From assembly GCA_038527375.1 (NCBI GenBank), contig JBCBFU010000003.1, positions 62,001 to 126,000 on the forward strand: DNA of 64,000 nt. The letters run 5' to 3'. Positions within the stretch are counted from its first letter, which is position 1; every line of letters starts with the position of its first letter. The position numbers and the translations under genes are program-made. The notes beneath the pieces were generated by a model. The model was not told the DNA's origin. It was given only the letters and a program-made list of their open reading frames with translations, and searched no databases. The stretch comes from Shimia_B sp038527375. Lineage in GTDB: Bacteria; Pseudomonadota; Alphaproteobacteria; Rhodobacterales; Rhodobacteraceae. Positions 1 through 7,415 of the stretch are shown here, one piece after another.

Positions 1-2
1 TG

Positions 3-854
3 GGCGAGCCGAAGATGGTGGATTGCACTCTGTCTGGCGGGGCGGAAACGACCTGTGTTTCGATCACGGTCAAGCCCGCGCCGACCGCGTATGAGCCCGG
101 ACCGTGGTGCCCGTCCAATATCTCGGACGGCGCGGATGCGGGCGGGATCTGGCTCGAAGGGGGCGAAGTCTATGACGTGGACGGTGCGTTCATCGCGAAC
201 CTCGCCGAATTCTATGACGATCCGAACTGGCAGCTCTTCGACCCCGAAACCGGCGAGATCAACGTGACCGAAACGCTTGAGGCGTTCGAGGCCGCGGCCC
301 GTCCCGATGTGGCGGAGGAATACCAGAACTACTGCGTCGAAGGGCAAATGAGCTTTGTCGATGACGCGCTGACCATGACCTATGTGATCCCGCTAGAGCC
401 TGTGGCGGCCGACAGCCCCAGCACCCGGCAGGACAATGCGGGCGTCGCGTTCAATGGCGTGCGTCTGGATGCCCCCGCACCGACCGAGGCGATCCTGGGC
501 GCCTATACAATCGCGGCCTTTGACGATTGCGGCGGCCATGTGAACCCGTTTGTGGGCTATCATTACCACGCGGTGACCGACTGTCAGGAGCAGGCGCATG
601 GCGGCGACCACGCGGCGCTGATTGGTGTGGCGATGGACGGTTATCTGATTTACGCGCACGAGCTGGCGGATGGCTCGGCCCCCGCAGATCTGGATGCGTG
701 CTACGGGCACGAGACCGATGCCGAAGGCTATCACTATCACGCAGGCGCGGCGGGCTCGAACCAGATCCTCGGGTGTCACAGGGCGCAGGTGGGCTGTTCG
801 TCGACCGACCCGGATGCCGTGTGCGACGCCACCGCGCGGCGCGGTCGTCCCTGA
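3..854 (+). CDS. YHYH-domain protein, 5' end cut by window
   Basis: The reading frame is open to the left edge, so the N-terminus, probably with a signal peptide, lies outside the window. The C-terminal half carries two copies of the YHYH signature (GYHYHAVTD and GYHYHAGAA), spaced as in the YHYH domain, plus several cysteines (CGGH, CQEQ, CYGHE, CGHR-like pairs) that suggest an extracytoplasmic, disulphide-bonded fold. The His-rich motifs could bind metal, but the biochemical role of the family is not established. The first ATG in this frame, at position 15, is probably internal. The gene converges on the minus-strand reductase that ends 25 bases downstream. Confidence 0.75.
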   Translation, partial: GEPKMVDCTLSGGAETTCVSITVKPAPTAYEPGPWCPSNISDGADAGGIWLEGGEVYDVDGAFIANLAEFYDDPNWQLFDPETGEINVTETLEAFEAAARPDVAEEYQNYCVEGQMSFVDDALTMTYVIPLEPVAADSPSTRQDNAGVAFNGVRLDAPAPTEAILGAYTIAAFDDCGGHVNPFVGYHYHAVTDCQEQAHGGDHAALIGVAMDGYLIYAHELADGSAPADLDACYGHETDAEGYHYHAGAAGSNQILGCHRAQVGCSSTDPDAVCDATARRGRP

Positions 855-878
855 TCGACGGCGTCTCTGGACGGGGTC

Positions 879-1754
879 CTAGAACACCGCGTGGGCGCCG
901 CGATCATCGGTGATCTGACCGCGCACAAGGGCGCGGTAGTGGTCGGCAAGCGTGTCTTGGCCGAACTCTGGCGTGGCGTCCGCGTCATAGCGGGTGCCAT
1001 CCCAAACCAGCATGCTTTCGGTGGCGTAATAATGCCCGATGCGGGCCAGTTGTGACTTGGTGCGCAGGCCGATGAGGCCGAGGCCGGTGGCGATAGTGGT
1101 CAGAAGGCGGGGCGGGACGTGTTTTATGGGGACGTCTTGGCCCAGTGCCTCCGATAACATCGCGGCTTGGTCGAGCGGGGTGATCGCGGGGCCGGGGCCG
1201 CCGATGGGCAAGATGCGACCCTGCATCGCGGGGTCGTCCAGCGCGCGCACGAGGTAGGAACCAAGGTCGCGGTCGCTGATGGGTTTGCACGCCGTCAGCG
1301 TGCCATCGCCGAAGACGAGGAACGGTTTGCCTGCGCGCACGCGGTCGATCTGGCCCGACAGGCTTTTGAAGAAGGCCGTCGGGCGGATGATGGAGTAGGT
1401 GAGGCCGGAGGATTGAAGCTCGGCCTCGAAGGCGAGCTTGGCCTGTTGGAAGGCGAGTTTGGGCTTCTGCACGCAGATGGCGGAAAGAAGGACAAATTGG
1501 CCGACGCCCGCATCCTGCGCCGCTGTCAGTGCCGCGCTGTTGAGCGCATGGTCCACATGCCACGCGTCTTTGGGCGTTCCGGTGCGCGAGGCGAGGCACG
1601 AGATTACGGCATCCGCGCCTGACATGTGCGGTGCTAGATCCGCAAACGCCGCACGATCTGGCGTTCTTACCGCATAGCCCGCGCTGCGCAGGGCCTGCGC
1701 GGTAGCTTTTCCGATGGTTCCAGAGGCCCCGAGAAGCGTGATCGTTGACGTCAT
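879..1754 (-). CDS. NAD(P)-binding NmrA/SDR-type reductase, BciA-like
   Basis: A 291-residue atypical short-chain reductase. The N-terminus has the Rossmann motif GASGTIGKATA directly after a beta strand. The middle has a YSIIRPTAFFKSLSG segment followed by FGDGTLTACKPISDRDLGSYL, which resembles the 8-vinyl-reductase BciA subfamily of (bacterio)chlorophyll synthesis. The same subfamily is often annotated only as a NAD(P)H-binding or NmrA-like protein. No other photosynthesis gene lies in this window, so a chlorophyll role is inference from motif memory. The gene stands alone, convergent with the YHYH gene and divergent from the ECF42 operon. Confidence 0.65.
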   Translation of the reverse strand: MTSTITLLGASGTIGKATAQALRSAGYAVRTPDRAAFADLAPHMSGADAVISCLASRTGTPKDAWHVDHALNSAALTAAQDAGVGQFVLLSAICVQKPKLAFQQAKLAFEAELQSSGLTYSIIRPTAFFKSLSGQIDRVRAGKPFLVFGDGTLTACKPISDRDLGSYLVRALDDPAMQGRILPIGGPGPAITPLDQAAMLSEALGQDVPIKHVPPRLLTTIATGLGLIGLRTKSQLARIGHYYATESMLVWDGTRYDADATPEFGQDTLADHYRALVRGQITDDRGAHAVF

Positions 1755-1892
1755 CCTGTCAGACTAGGCGGACATTTCGGGCGCGGAAAGGCGGGGGTGC
1801 CGTTTTGCATGAGAAAAAATGAAGAAAAAAATCATTCAAAAACAAGGCGATAAATAGTTCTCGCGATTTTCTAGGAATTTTTATCCCGCAGA

Positions 1893-1919
1893 TGTCGATT
1901 GAAGCCCTCCCGGTTCGTC
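1893..1919 (+). promoter_or_regulatory. Candidate ECF42-type promoter
   Basis: TGTCGA at 1893-1898 is followed after 17 bases by CGTC at 1916-1919. This is the kind of -35/-10 pair reported for ECF42-group sigma factors, and the operon downstream encodes such a factor. Transcription would start near 1926, leaving a leader of about 48 bases before the ATG at 1974. That also argues against the longer upstream start at 1899, which would sit inside the promoter. Autoregulation is inferred. Confidence 0.6.
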
Positions 1920-1973
1920 ATGGGGGTGAAGGCGCTAAGGACCTTCGCAACCGGACACAGAGGAGACAGTCCA

Positions 1974-2486
1974 ATGACCATCGCAACCACAGCCGCCATC
2001 GCCGCAGGTGTTATCGCTCTCGCCGCCGCAGGCACCCAGTTCTTGCCCCGCAACGTCGAAGTCGAACGCACCGCCCACGTGGCGCTGAGCCCCGAACAGG
2101 TTCTGGAAATGGCCGCATCGACCGACGGCTACCAAGCCTTCAACCCCTACGCGTCCACCGATGCGAACCTGCAGATCGACCCGTTTGGCCCCGCCGCTGG
2201 CGTGGGATCGGGTTTCGCCTTCAAGGGCAAGGACGGCAAAGGCACGCAGACGGTGGCCGCAGTGACCGCCGACATGGTGACCTATCACATCGACATGGGC
2301 GCGTTGGGCAAACCCGTACAGACGATCAAGGCCGTTCCTGCCGAAGGCGGCGCGACCGTGACCTGGACCGTCTACAGCGACATGGGCGTGAACCCGGTCT
2401 TCCGTGTGTTCGGCCTGTTTATGGACGGGATGATGGGCAAGGTCTTTGAACAAGGTCTTGCAAACATGAACGAAACCGCCGTCTGA
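1974..2486 (+). CDS. SRPBCC-family membrane-anchored protein of ECF42 operon
   Basis: A 170-residue protein. The first 25 residues are hydrophobic (ATTAAIAAGVIALAAAGTQF), forming an anchor or signal. The rest resembles the polyketide-cyclase/START-like SRPBCC fold, with VERTAHVALSPEQVLEMAAS near the start and a typical C-terminal helix. I chose the ATG at 1974 because AGGAG precedes it at a proper distance and the putative promoter overlaps the longer reading frame. It is the first gene of an operon with a YCII/DGPF protein and an ECF42 sigma factor. SRPBCC and DGPF proteins are recurrent neighbours of such sigma factors. Ligand unknown. Confidence 0.75.
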   Translation: MTIATTAAIAAGVIALAAAGTQFLPRNVEVERTAHVALSPEQVLEMAASTDGYQAFNPYASTDANLQIDPFGPAAGVGSGFAFKGKDGKGTQTVAAVTADMVTYHIDMGALGKPVQTIKAVPAEGGATVTWTVYSDMGVNPVFRVFGLFMDGMMGKVFEQGLANMNETAV

Positions 2487-2513
2487 TCGGCTTAGTGAAG
2501 AGGAGTTCACACC

Positions 2514-2870
2514 ATGCAATATACTTTCTTGCTTTATTCCAACCCCGCCGACTTTGCACATATGGGCCCCGAAGACTGGGCGCGCGAGCAACAAGCCTAT
2601 CAAGCCTATATTGGCGCGTTGCAGGAGGCCGGGGTCTTTGTCGCAACCGATTGGCTGCAACCGGCGCAGACGGCCACGACGCTGACATTGAAGGGCGGCG
2701 AGAAGCAGATCCAGGACGGTCCGTTCGCCGAGACCAAGGAAACGCTGGGCGGGTCCTTCACCATCAAGGTGGCTGATCTGGATGCCGCGCTGGAATGGGC
2801 CGAGAAATGCCCGGCGGCCCGGCTGGGCAAGGTCGAAATCCGCGCTTCGGCCATGCCTGAAGATGGCTGA
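2514..2870 (+). CDS. YCII/DGPF-domain protein
   Basis: A 118-residue single-domain protein of the YCII-related family. It shows the diagnostic IQDGPFAETKETLGG motif at about residues 65-80 and the FTIKVADLDAALEWAEKCP segment typical of the ferredoxin-like fold. The start follows GAAGAGGAG. It overlaps the next gene, the sigma factor, by 8 bases (ATGGCTGA), which indicates translational coupling. DGPF proteins are the hallmark partner of ECF42 sigma factors. Their biochemical activity is unknown, and a role in sensing or detoxification is speculative. Confidence 0.9.
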   Translation: MQYTFLLYSNPADFAHMGPEDWAREQQAYQAYIGALQEAGVFVATDWLQPAQTATTLTLKGGEKQIQDGPFAETKETLGGSFTIKVADLDAALEWAEKCPAARLGKVEIRASAMPEDG

Positions 2871-4071
2871 GACCCAACAAGCGGCGCGCGCCGAAGATGT
2901 TGCGCGCGCCGCCTATGGCAAGCTTCTCGCCATCCTCGCCAAGCGCGGGGGTGGCGACATCATGGCTGCCGAAGATGCGCTTGCGGATGCTTTTGAGAAG
3001 GCCCTGACGCTCTGGCCCCGCGATGGCGTTCCGCAAAACCCGACAGCATGGCTGTTGACCGTTGCCAAGAACCGCCAGACCGACGTGGCCCGGCGTGGCG
3101 CGCGAATGGTCGCCGCTGATGAGGTCCCCGAGATGGAAGCCCCCGACACCACCCAAGAGGACATCCCCGACGACCGCCTGCGTCTGATGTTCGTCTGTGC
3201 CCACCCGGCCATTGATGCAGGCGTCCACACTCCGTTGATGTTGCAGACCGTGCTGGGGCTGGAGGCGGACGCGATTGCCCGCGCCTTCCTCGTGTCGCCT
3301 TCGGCCATGGCCCAGCGGTTGGTGCGGGCCAAGACCAAGATCAAGGCGGCGGGCATCCCGTTTGTCCTGCCCGACGAAACGGACCTGCCCGCACGATCGG
3401 GCGCCGTGCGCGAGGCGATTTATGGTGCGTTTTCGGTCGATTGGCTGGAAGACGCCGCCGACCTGACGCGGGAGGCGCTGTTTCTGGCCGCGACCCTCGT
3501 GGACCTGAACCCGGGCGACCCAGAGGCCAAGGGCCTTGCCGCGCTGATCGCGTTTTCCGCATCGCGGGCCGAGGCCCGTGTGGTGGATGGCGCGTTGGTC
3601 CCGGTCCACGAACAGGACACAGGCCGCTGGAACCAGACGCTGGTGGACCGCGCCGCGCGCTGGCTGACCGAGGCCGCCGAGGCGCGCCAGCTCGGCCGGT
3701 TTCAGTTGGAGGCCGCGATCCAGGCCGTGCACGCCGCGCGGTCCGTGACCGGTCGGACCGACTGGCGCGCGCTCTCGCAGCTATATGTGGGGCTGACCGC
3801 GCTTGCCCCGTCCATCGGGGCTGCTGTCGCGCAGGCGGCGGTGGTGGCCGAAGATGCAGGGCCCCAGCAGGGTCTGGCTATGCTCGCGCGGATCGCGCCG
3901 GATGACATCGCGACATTCCAACCGGCATGGGCCGTGCGGGCGCATTGCCTTGCGGGGATGGGTGACACGCAAGGGGCCTTTGCGGCCTATGACAAGGCGA
4001 TCTCGCTGGCCACGTATCCGCCCGCCCGCGTGTTTTTGGAGCGCAAACGGGCGGCGCTGCCCCTGAGTTGA
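2863..4071 (+). CDS. ECF42-group RNA polymerase sigma factor
   Basis: A 402-residue sigma factor, much longer than the usual ~180 residues. Regions sigma2 (EDALADAFEKALTLWPRDGVP, then PTAWLLTVAKNRQTDVARR) and sigma4 (LGLEADAIARAFLVSPSAMAQRLVRAK) occupy roughly residues 1-180. A ~200-residue helical C-terminal extension of TPR type follows (EAAIQAVHAA, GLTALAP, AWAVRAHCLAGMGDTQGAFAAYDKAISL). This architecture, together with the upstream DGPF gene, defines the ECF42 group, which has no dedicated anti-sigma factor; the extension is thought to control activity. The ATG at 2863 was chosen because the longer frame begins inside the DGPF gene. Confidence 0.9.
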   Translation: MAETQQAARAEDVARAAYGKLLAILAKRGGGDIMAAEDALADAFEKALTLWPRDGVPQNPTAWLLTVAKNRQTDVARRGARMVAADEVPEMEAPDTTQEDIPDDRLRLMFVCAHPAIDAGVHTPLMLQTVLGLEADAIARAFLVSPSAMAQRLVRAKTKIKAAGIPFVLPDETDLPARSGAVREAIYGAFSVDWLEDAADLTREALFLAATLVDLNPGDPEAKGLAALIAFSASRAEARVVDGALVPVHEQDTGRWNQTLVDRAARWLTEAAEARQLGRFQLEAAIQAVHAARSVTGRTDWRALSQLYVGLTALAPSIGAAVAQAAVVAEDAGPQQGLAMLARIAPDDIATFQPAWAVRAHCLAGMGDTQGAFAAYDKAISLATYPPARVFLERKRAALPLS

Positions 4072-4077
4072 AAGGGT

Positions 4078-4791
4078 TTAGCCCGCGCGCCGGGGCATCT
4101 TGGTGATGCCAAAGGCCTTGCGTGCGGTCACAAGGCGCAGGTCCTCGGGGTCCATCCCCATCGACAGGATTGTCTGCGGATCATAGCGGTCCTTGGCGGC
4201 GTCGCGGTCATAGGGCGTGCCCATCAGGCGGTCGATCCACCCCATGCCAAAGCTCACGTGAAAGACGCTGTCATGATCGTTGAAGTGGTGGCGCAGGTGG
4301 CTTTGCGTGACGCGCTTGCCGAACCACCCCTTGGGCACGTTCAGATGGGCCAGGGTGTGGCAGTATTCATAGAAGGTGAAGGCCGAGACCGAGCCGACAA
4401 AGATTGCCACGGCAGGAAAGATGAGGGCGCTTTGTAACCCCACGAGGGGCCACAGGATGACCGCGTGCAGGGCCAGCGAGGTCAGCCCGAAGCGCACGGC
4501 ATACCAGTGATCGCCCCCGGTAAAGAACTCGGGGTCCGCGGGAAATTCGTGGTGACCGATATGGGAGCGGTAGAGCTCGTTAAAGGTCCCTTGATCGGTC
4601 GGAGGCTCCCGGTGCAGCAGGAACCGGTGCATCAGGTATTCGACAAAAAATTGCAGGATGACGCCGTAGGCCAGCGCGAGGAGCATCCAAGGGCTCCAAA
4701 ACATCCCCATCAAAACGAGACCGGCCAGCCAGAAGGGCAAGAGGCGGTGCAGGCTGCCCATGTTCATCAGGACGCGCAGGGTTGCGATCAT
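4078..4791 (-). CDS. Fatty acid hydroxylase / sterol desaturase superfamily membrane protein
   Basis: A 237-residue integral membrane protein with the histidine clusters of the non-haem di-iron hydroxylase/desaturase superfamily: HRFLLH, HIGHHE, HTLAH and HLRHHF, set between hydrophobic stretches (LLPFWLAGLVLMGMFW, LALAYGVILQFFVEYL, LIFPAVAIFVGSVSAFTFYEY). It probably uses O2 to hydroxylate or desaturate a lipid or carotenoid, but the substrate cannot be read from the sequence. The ATG at 4791 has AAAGGAG upstream and is preferred over one seven codons earlier. It ends only 6 bases from the convergent sigma-factor gene and may share a transcript with the LysR gene upstream. Confidence 0.8.
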   Translation of the reverse strand: MIATLRVLMNMGSLHRLLPFWLAGLVLMGMFWSPWMLLALAYGVILQFFVEYLMHRFLLHREPPTDQGTFNELYRSHIGHHEFPADPEFFTGGDHWYAVRFGLTSLALHAVILWPLVGLQSALIFPAVAIFVGSVSAFTFYEYCHTLAHLNVPKGWFGKRVTQSHLRHHFNDHDSVFHVSFGMGWIDRLMGTPYDRDAAKDRYDPQTILSMGMDPEDLRLVTARKAFGITKMPRRAG

Positions 4792-4814
4792 GGTGGTCTC
4801 CTTTTGGCGCAATG

Positions 4815-5711
4815 CTAGGCCATCGTGGCGGCGTCGGGCAAATGGGACGCTGCGGCATCCAGCAGGTCTGCCAGCACGGGATGCGGGAAGCTGCGACGTT
4901 TGGTGATGGCATAAAACCTCTCGCGCACGCCCAGATCGAAGGGAGCGGTGACAATGCGGCCCGATGCGATTTCGTCCGCCAGAACAACCGCGGGGGCCAG
5001 CGCCACGCCCGCATCTTCGCGGGTCAAAAGGCGCACCATGGCCATATCGTCGACCTCGGCCAGGATCGTGGGCGTGACGTTCAACCGGTCCGCCAGCGCC
5101 GCGAGGGCGGATTTGAGCGCGGGATCACTGGGCAGGATGAGCGGCTGGGACCGGAGCAGCGCCGCAAGGTCGGGGTGGTCCATACGGGATGGGGCGCCAT
5201 GCAGCGCCACGGCCTGTTCGGCCACCCGGCGCGAGACGAGGTCGCCCGTCGCATCAACCACGGGTTCCGTGGTCAGCACGATGTCGAGGTTGAGGTCGCG
5301 CAGGTCCGACAACAGGTCCGTGGCCAGACCGGACCGCAGCACGACCTGCAGGCCATCCTGCGCCAAGGCGGGGCGCAGCATGCGCATCTGAAAGTTGCGC
5401 GATAGGGTCGATTGCGCGCCCGCGCGCAGGGGTGGCATCGCCTCGGTCTGGCCGTTCAGGACGGCGAGCAGGTCATCCCCGGTCTCAAAAATCCGGTCCG
5501 CGTGATCAAGCGCGATGCGCCCCACCTCGGTCAGTTCCAACCGGCGTCCGATGCGGTTGAACAGCGGATGGCCCAGCCGCGCCTCGAGCTGTTTGATTTG
5601 CGAGGACAGTGCCGATTGCGACAGGTTCAACTGCTCCGCCGCGCGGGTCAGGTGCCCGGTATGGGCGACCTCGCGAAAGTATCTCAGATGGTGGTAGTTC
5701 AGGCTGCTCAT
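4815..5711 (-). CDS. LysR-type transcriptional regulator
   Basis: A 298-residue LTTR. The winged helix-turn-helix lies at residues 6-65 (YHHLRYFREVAHTGHLTRAA, SQSALSSQIKQLEARLG, RRLELTEVG), followed by a substrate-binding-like effector domain. The N-terminus resembles the NhaR-like branch. It is divergent from the SbtA-type transporter with 95 bases between the starts, the usual arrangement for an LTTR and its target. I infer that it controls that transporter and possibly itself. The effector is unknown. Confidence 0.88.
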   Translation of the reverse strand: MSSLNYHHLRYFREVAHTGHLTRAAEQLNLSQSALSSQIKQLEARLGHPLFNRIGRRLELTEVGRIALDHADRIFETGDDLLAVLNGQTEAMPPLRAGAQSTLSRNFQMRMLRPALAQDGLQVVLRSGLATDLLSDLRDLNLDIVLTTEPVVDATGDLVSRRVAEQAVALHGAPSRMDHPDLAALLRSQPLILPSDPALKSALAALADRLNVTPTILAEVDDMAMVRLLTREDAGVALAPAVVLADEIASGRIVTAPFDLGVRERFYAITKRRSFPHPVLADLLDAAASHLPDAATMA

Positions 5712-5734
5712 GTTCGATTATTTAGAACGGTTTG

Positions 5735-5760
5735 TGAGAATACTACTATTTTTCATCTCA
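5735..5760. promoter_or_regulatory. Possible LysR operator (inverted repeat)
   Basis: TGAGA at 5735-5739 and TCTCA at 5756-5760 form an inverted repeat within the AT-rich spacer between the divergent LysR and transporter genes. LTTRs bind such interrupted dyads in divergent promoters. The match is short, so this is only a candidate. Confidence 0.3.
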
Positions 5761-5806
5761 ATTTGGCGCGCCTAAGTCCCCTTGCAGATTCAAGGCGGAG
5801 GCGAAG

Positions 5807-6859
5807 ATGGACCTGATGATCGAGATTGCCACGACCCTCGTGGCGCAGCTGCAAAAGCCGACGCTGGCCTTTCTGATCGGGGGTATGGTCTTGGCGGCCG
5901 TAGGCTCCAAGTTCGAAGTACCCGAACCCGTCTACAAGTTCATCGTGATCGTGCTGCTCTTGAAGGTGGGGATCGGTGCGGGCATTTCGGTGCGCGAGGC
6001 CGAGTTTGCGGAATTGGTGGTTCCTGCCCTTGCAGCCATGGGTGTGGGGGTGGGGATCGTGGCGCTGGGTGCTGTGACCTTGGCGCGGTTGCCGGGTGTG
6101 GGCGCGACGGATGGTTTGGCGACGGCGGGTCTCTTTGGTGCTGTGTCGGCCTCGACGCTTGCGGCGGCGATGGCTGTGCTGGACGGCGAGGGGATCGCCT
6201 ATGAGGGCTTCATCGGGGCGCTTTATCCGTTCATGGACGTGGCGGCCTTGGTCATGGCGATTGTCCTTGCCCGGCTGGCGCAGGCGCGCAAGGCCGCGGT
6301 GCCTGCGGCGGGTGGGACACTGACGATGGGGCGCGGGGCCGCGGCGCCGGTGCTCACCCGGGGTTTGGTGCGCGGGATCATGGTCGACACGCTGCGGAGC
6401 CCTGCGATTTCCGCGCTGCTTCTGGGGCTGGCGCTGGGCCTCTTTGCGCGGCCCGATGCGGTTTACGAGACGTTCTATGAGCCGCTCTATCGGGGTCTGT
6501 TATCGATCCTGATGCTGATCATGGGGATGGAGGCGTGGTCGCGCCTGTCCGAGTTGAAGGGCGTGGCCCATGCCTATTTGATCTATGGTCTGACCGCGCC
6601 GCTGGTGCACGGGATGCTGGGCTTTGGGGCGGGGCTGGTGGCCCATCACGTCACGGGGTTTTCGGCCGGTGGTGTGGTTCTGCTGGCGGTGATGGCCGCG
6701 TCGAGTTCGGACATCTCAGGGCCGCCGACGATGCGGGCCGCAGTGCCCGAGGCCAACCCGTCCGCCTATGTGGGGGCCTCCACCGGGCTGGGCACGCCCA
6801 TCGCGATCCTGTCGATCCCCTTGTGGATGGCGCTGGCGGATCGCTTCATCGGGCTATGA
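5807..6859 (+). CDS. SbtA-family sodium-dependent bicarbonate transporter
   Basis: A 350-residue membrane protein with about ten hydrophobic segments in two halves, matching the sodium-dependent bicarbonate transport family (SbtA, formerly DUF897). Recognisable parts are KPTLAFLIGGMVLAAVGSKFEVPE at the N-terminus, the GLFGAVSASTLAAA loop, and the C-terminal AASSSDISGPPTMRAA and GASTGLGTPIAI motifs. It would import bicarbonate with sodium, presumably for anaplerotic or mixotrophic carbon fixation. No SbtB-like PII protein is adjacent. It is divergently paired with a LysR regulator and followed by a strong bidirectional terminator. Confidence 0.85.
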   Translation: MDLMIEIATTLVAQLQKPTLAFLIGGMVLAAVGSKFEVPEPVYKFIVIVLLLKVGIGAGISVREAEFAELVVPALAAMGVGVGIVALGAVTLARLPGVGATDGLATAGLFGAVSASTLAAAMAVLDGEGIAYEGFIGALYPFMDVAALVMAIVLARLAQARKAAVPAAGGTLTMGRGAAAPVLTRGLVRGIMVDTLRSPAISALLLGLALGLFARPDAVYETFYEPLYRGLLSILMLIMGMEAWSRLSELKGVAHAYLIYGLTAPLVHGMLGFGAGLVAHHVTGFSAGGVVLLAVMAASSSDISGPPTMRAAVPEANPSAYVGASTGLGTPIAILSIPLWMALADRFIGL

Positions 6860-6875
6860 GTGTGAGCGGACATGA

Positions 6876-6907
6876 AAAAGGCCGCGTCAGATGTGACGCG
6901 GCCTTTT
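6876..6907. terminator. Bidirectional intrinsic terminator
   Basis: A perfect 14-bp inverted repeat (AAAAGGCCGCGTCA at 6876-6889, TGACGCGGCCTTTT at 6894-6907) with a 4-base loop. T-runs follow on both strands, so it can end the transporter transcript from the left and the rpsO transcript from the right. Confidence 0.92.
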
Positions 6908-6928
6908 CTAGGTCTCTGGTGCGCTGAC

Positions 6929-7198
6929 TTAGCGGCGCAGGCCCAGACGCTTGATGAGGTCTTGGTAGCGCGCCTCATCCTTGGCTTTGGTGTAGTCCAG
7001 CAGCTTGCGGCGCTGGGCGACCATTTTCAGAAGGCCACGGCGACCGTGGTTGTCCTTCTTGTGGGTCTTGAAGTGTTCGGTCAGCGTCGCGATGCGCGAG
7101 CTGAGGATGGCAACCTGAACTTCGGGCGAACCGGTGTCGCCTTCTTTGGTGCCATATTCCTTGATCAGACGATCTTTTTCTTCGGGCGTAATCGACAT
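6929..7198 (-). CDS. rpsO: 30S ribosomal protein S15
   Basis: An 89-residue protein of standard length with typical S15 sequence throughout (EGDTGSPEVQVAILSSRI, HFKTHKKDNHGRRGLL, RRKLLDYTK). It binds 16S rRNA helix 22 early in small-subunit assembly. GGAG lies just before the ATG. In many proteobacteria rpsO follows truB directly; here two other genes (DUF1643 and the RTX protein) separate them on the same strand, and 217 bases precede rpsO, so it probably has its own promoter. Confidence 0.97.
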   Translation of the reverse strand: MSITPEEKDRLIKEYGTKEGDTGSPEVQVAILSSRIATLTEHFKTHKKDNHGRRGLLKMVAQRRKLLDYTKAKDEARYQDLIKRLGLRR

Positions 7199-7415
7199 CG
7201 GGGTCTCCTAAGGTTGAAGGTGATGGCGCAGGCCGGGATGTCGTCCAGCAAGGCCCATGGAGGGTTCCGCAGCATCTGCTACGTGAAGCGCGCGTATACG
7301 CGCCGTTTCCGCGTTTGAAAAGCCCAAAGGCAAAGCGTCTGCCCAGCAGCGCGCATAGGTGGCACAGGGCCGGCGTTCGCTGCCCGTGTTTGGCGCGCGC
7401 GGCAGCGGTCTGGCG

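Noticed and set aside
1899..1973. Longer start of the SRPBCC gene
   Set aside because: It would begin within the putative ECF42 promoter; the 1974 ATG has AGGAG and starts at the hydrophobic anchor.
2764..3732. 322-codon minus-strand frame opposite the ECF42 sigma gene
   Set aside because: The sigma factor is unambiguous on the plus strand; the antisense frame has no motif.
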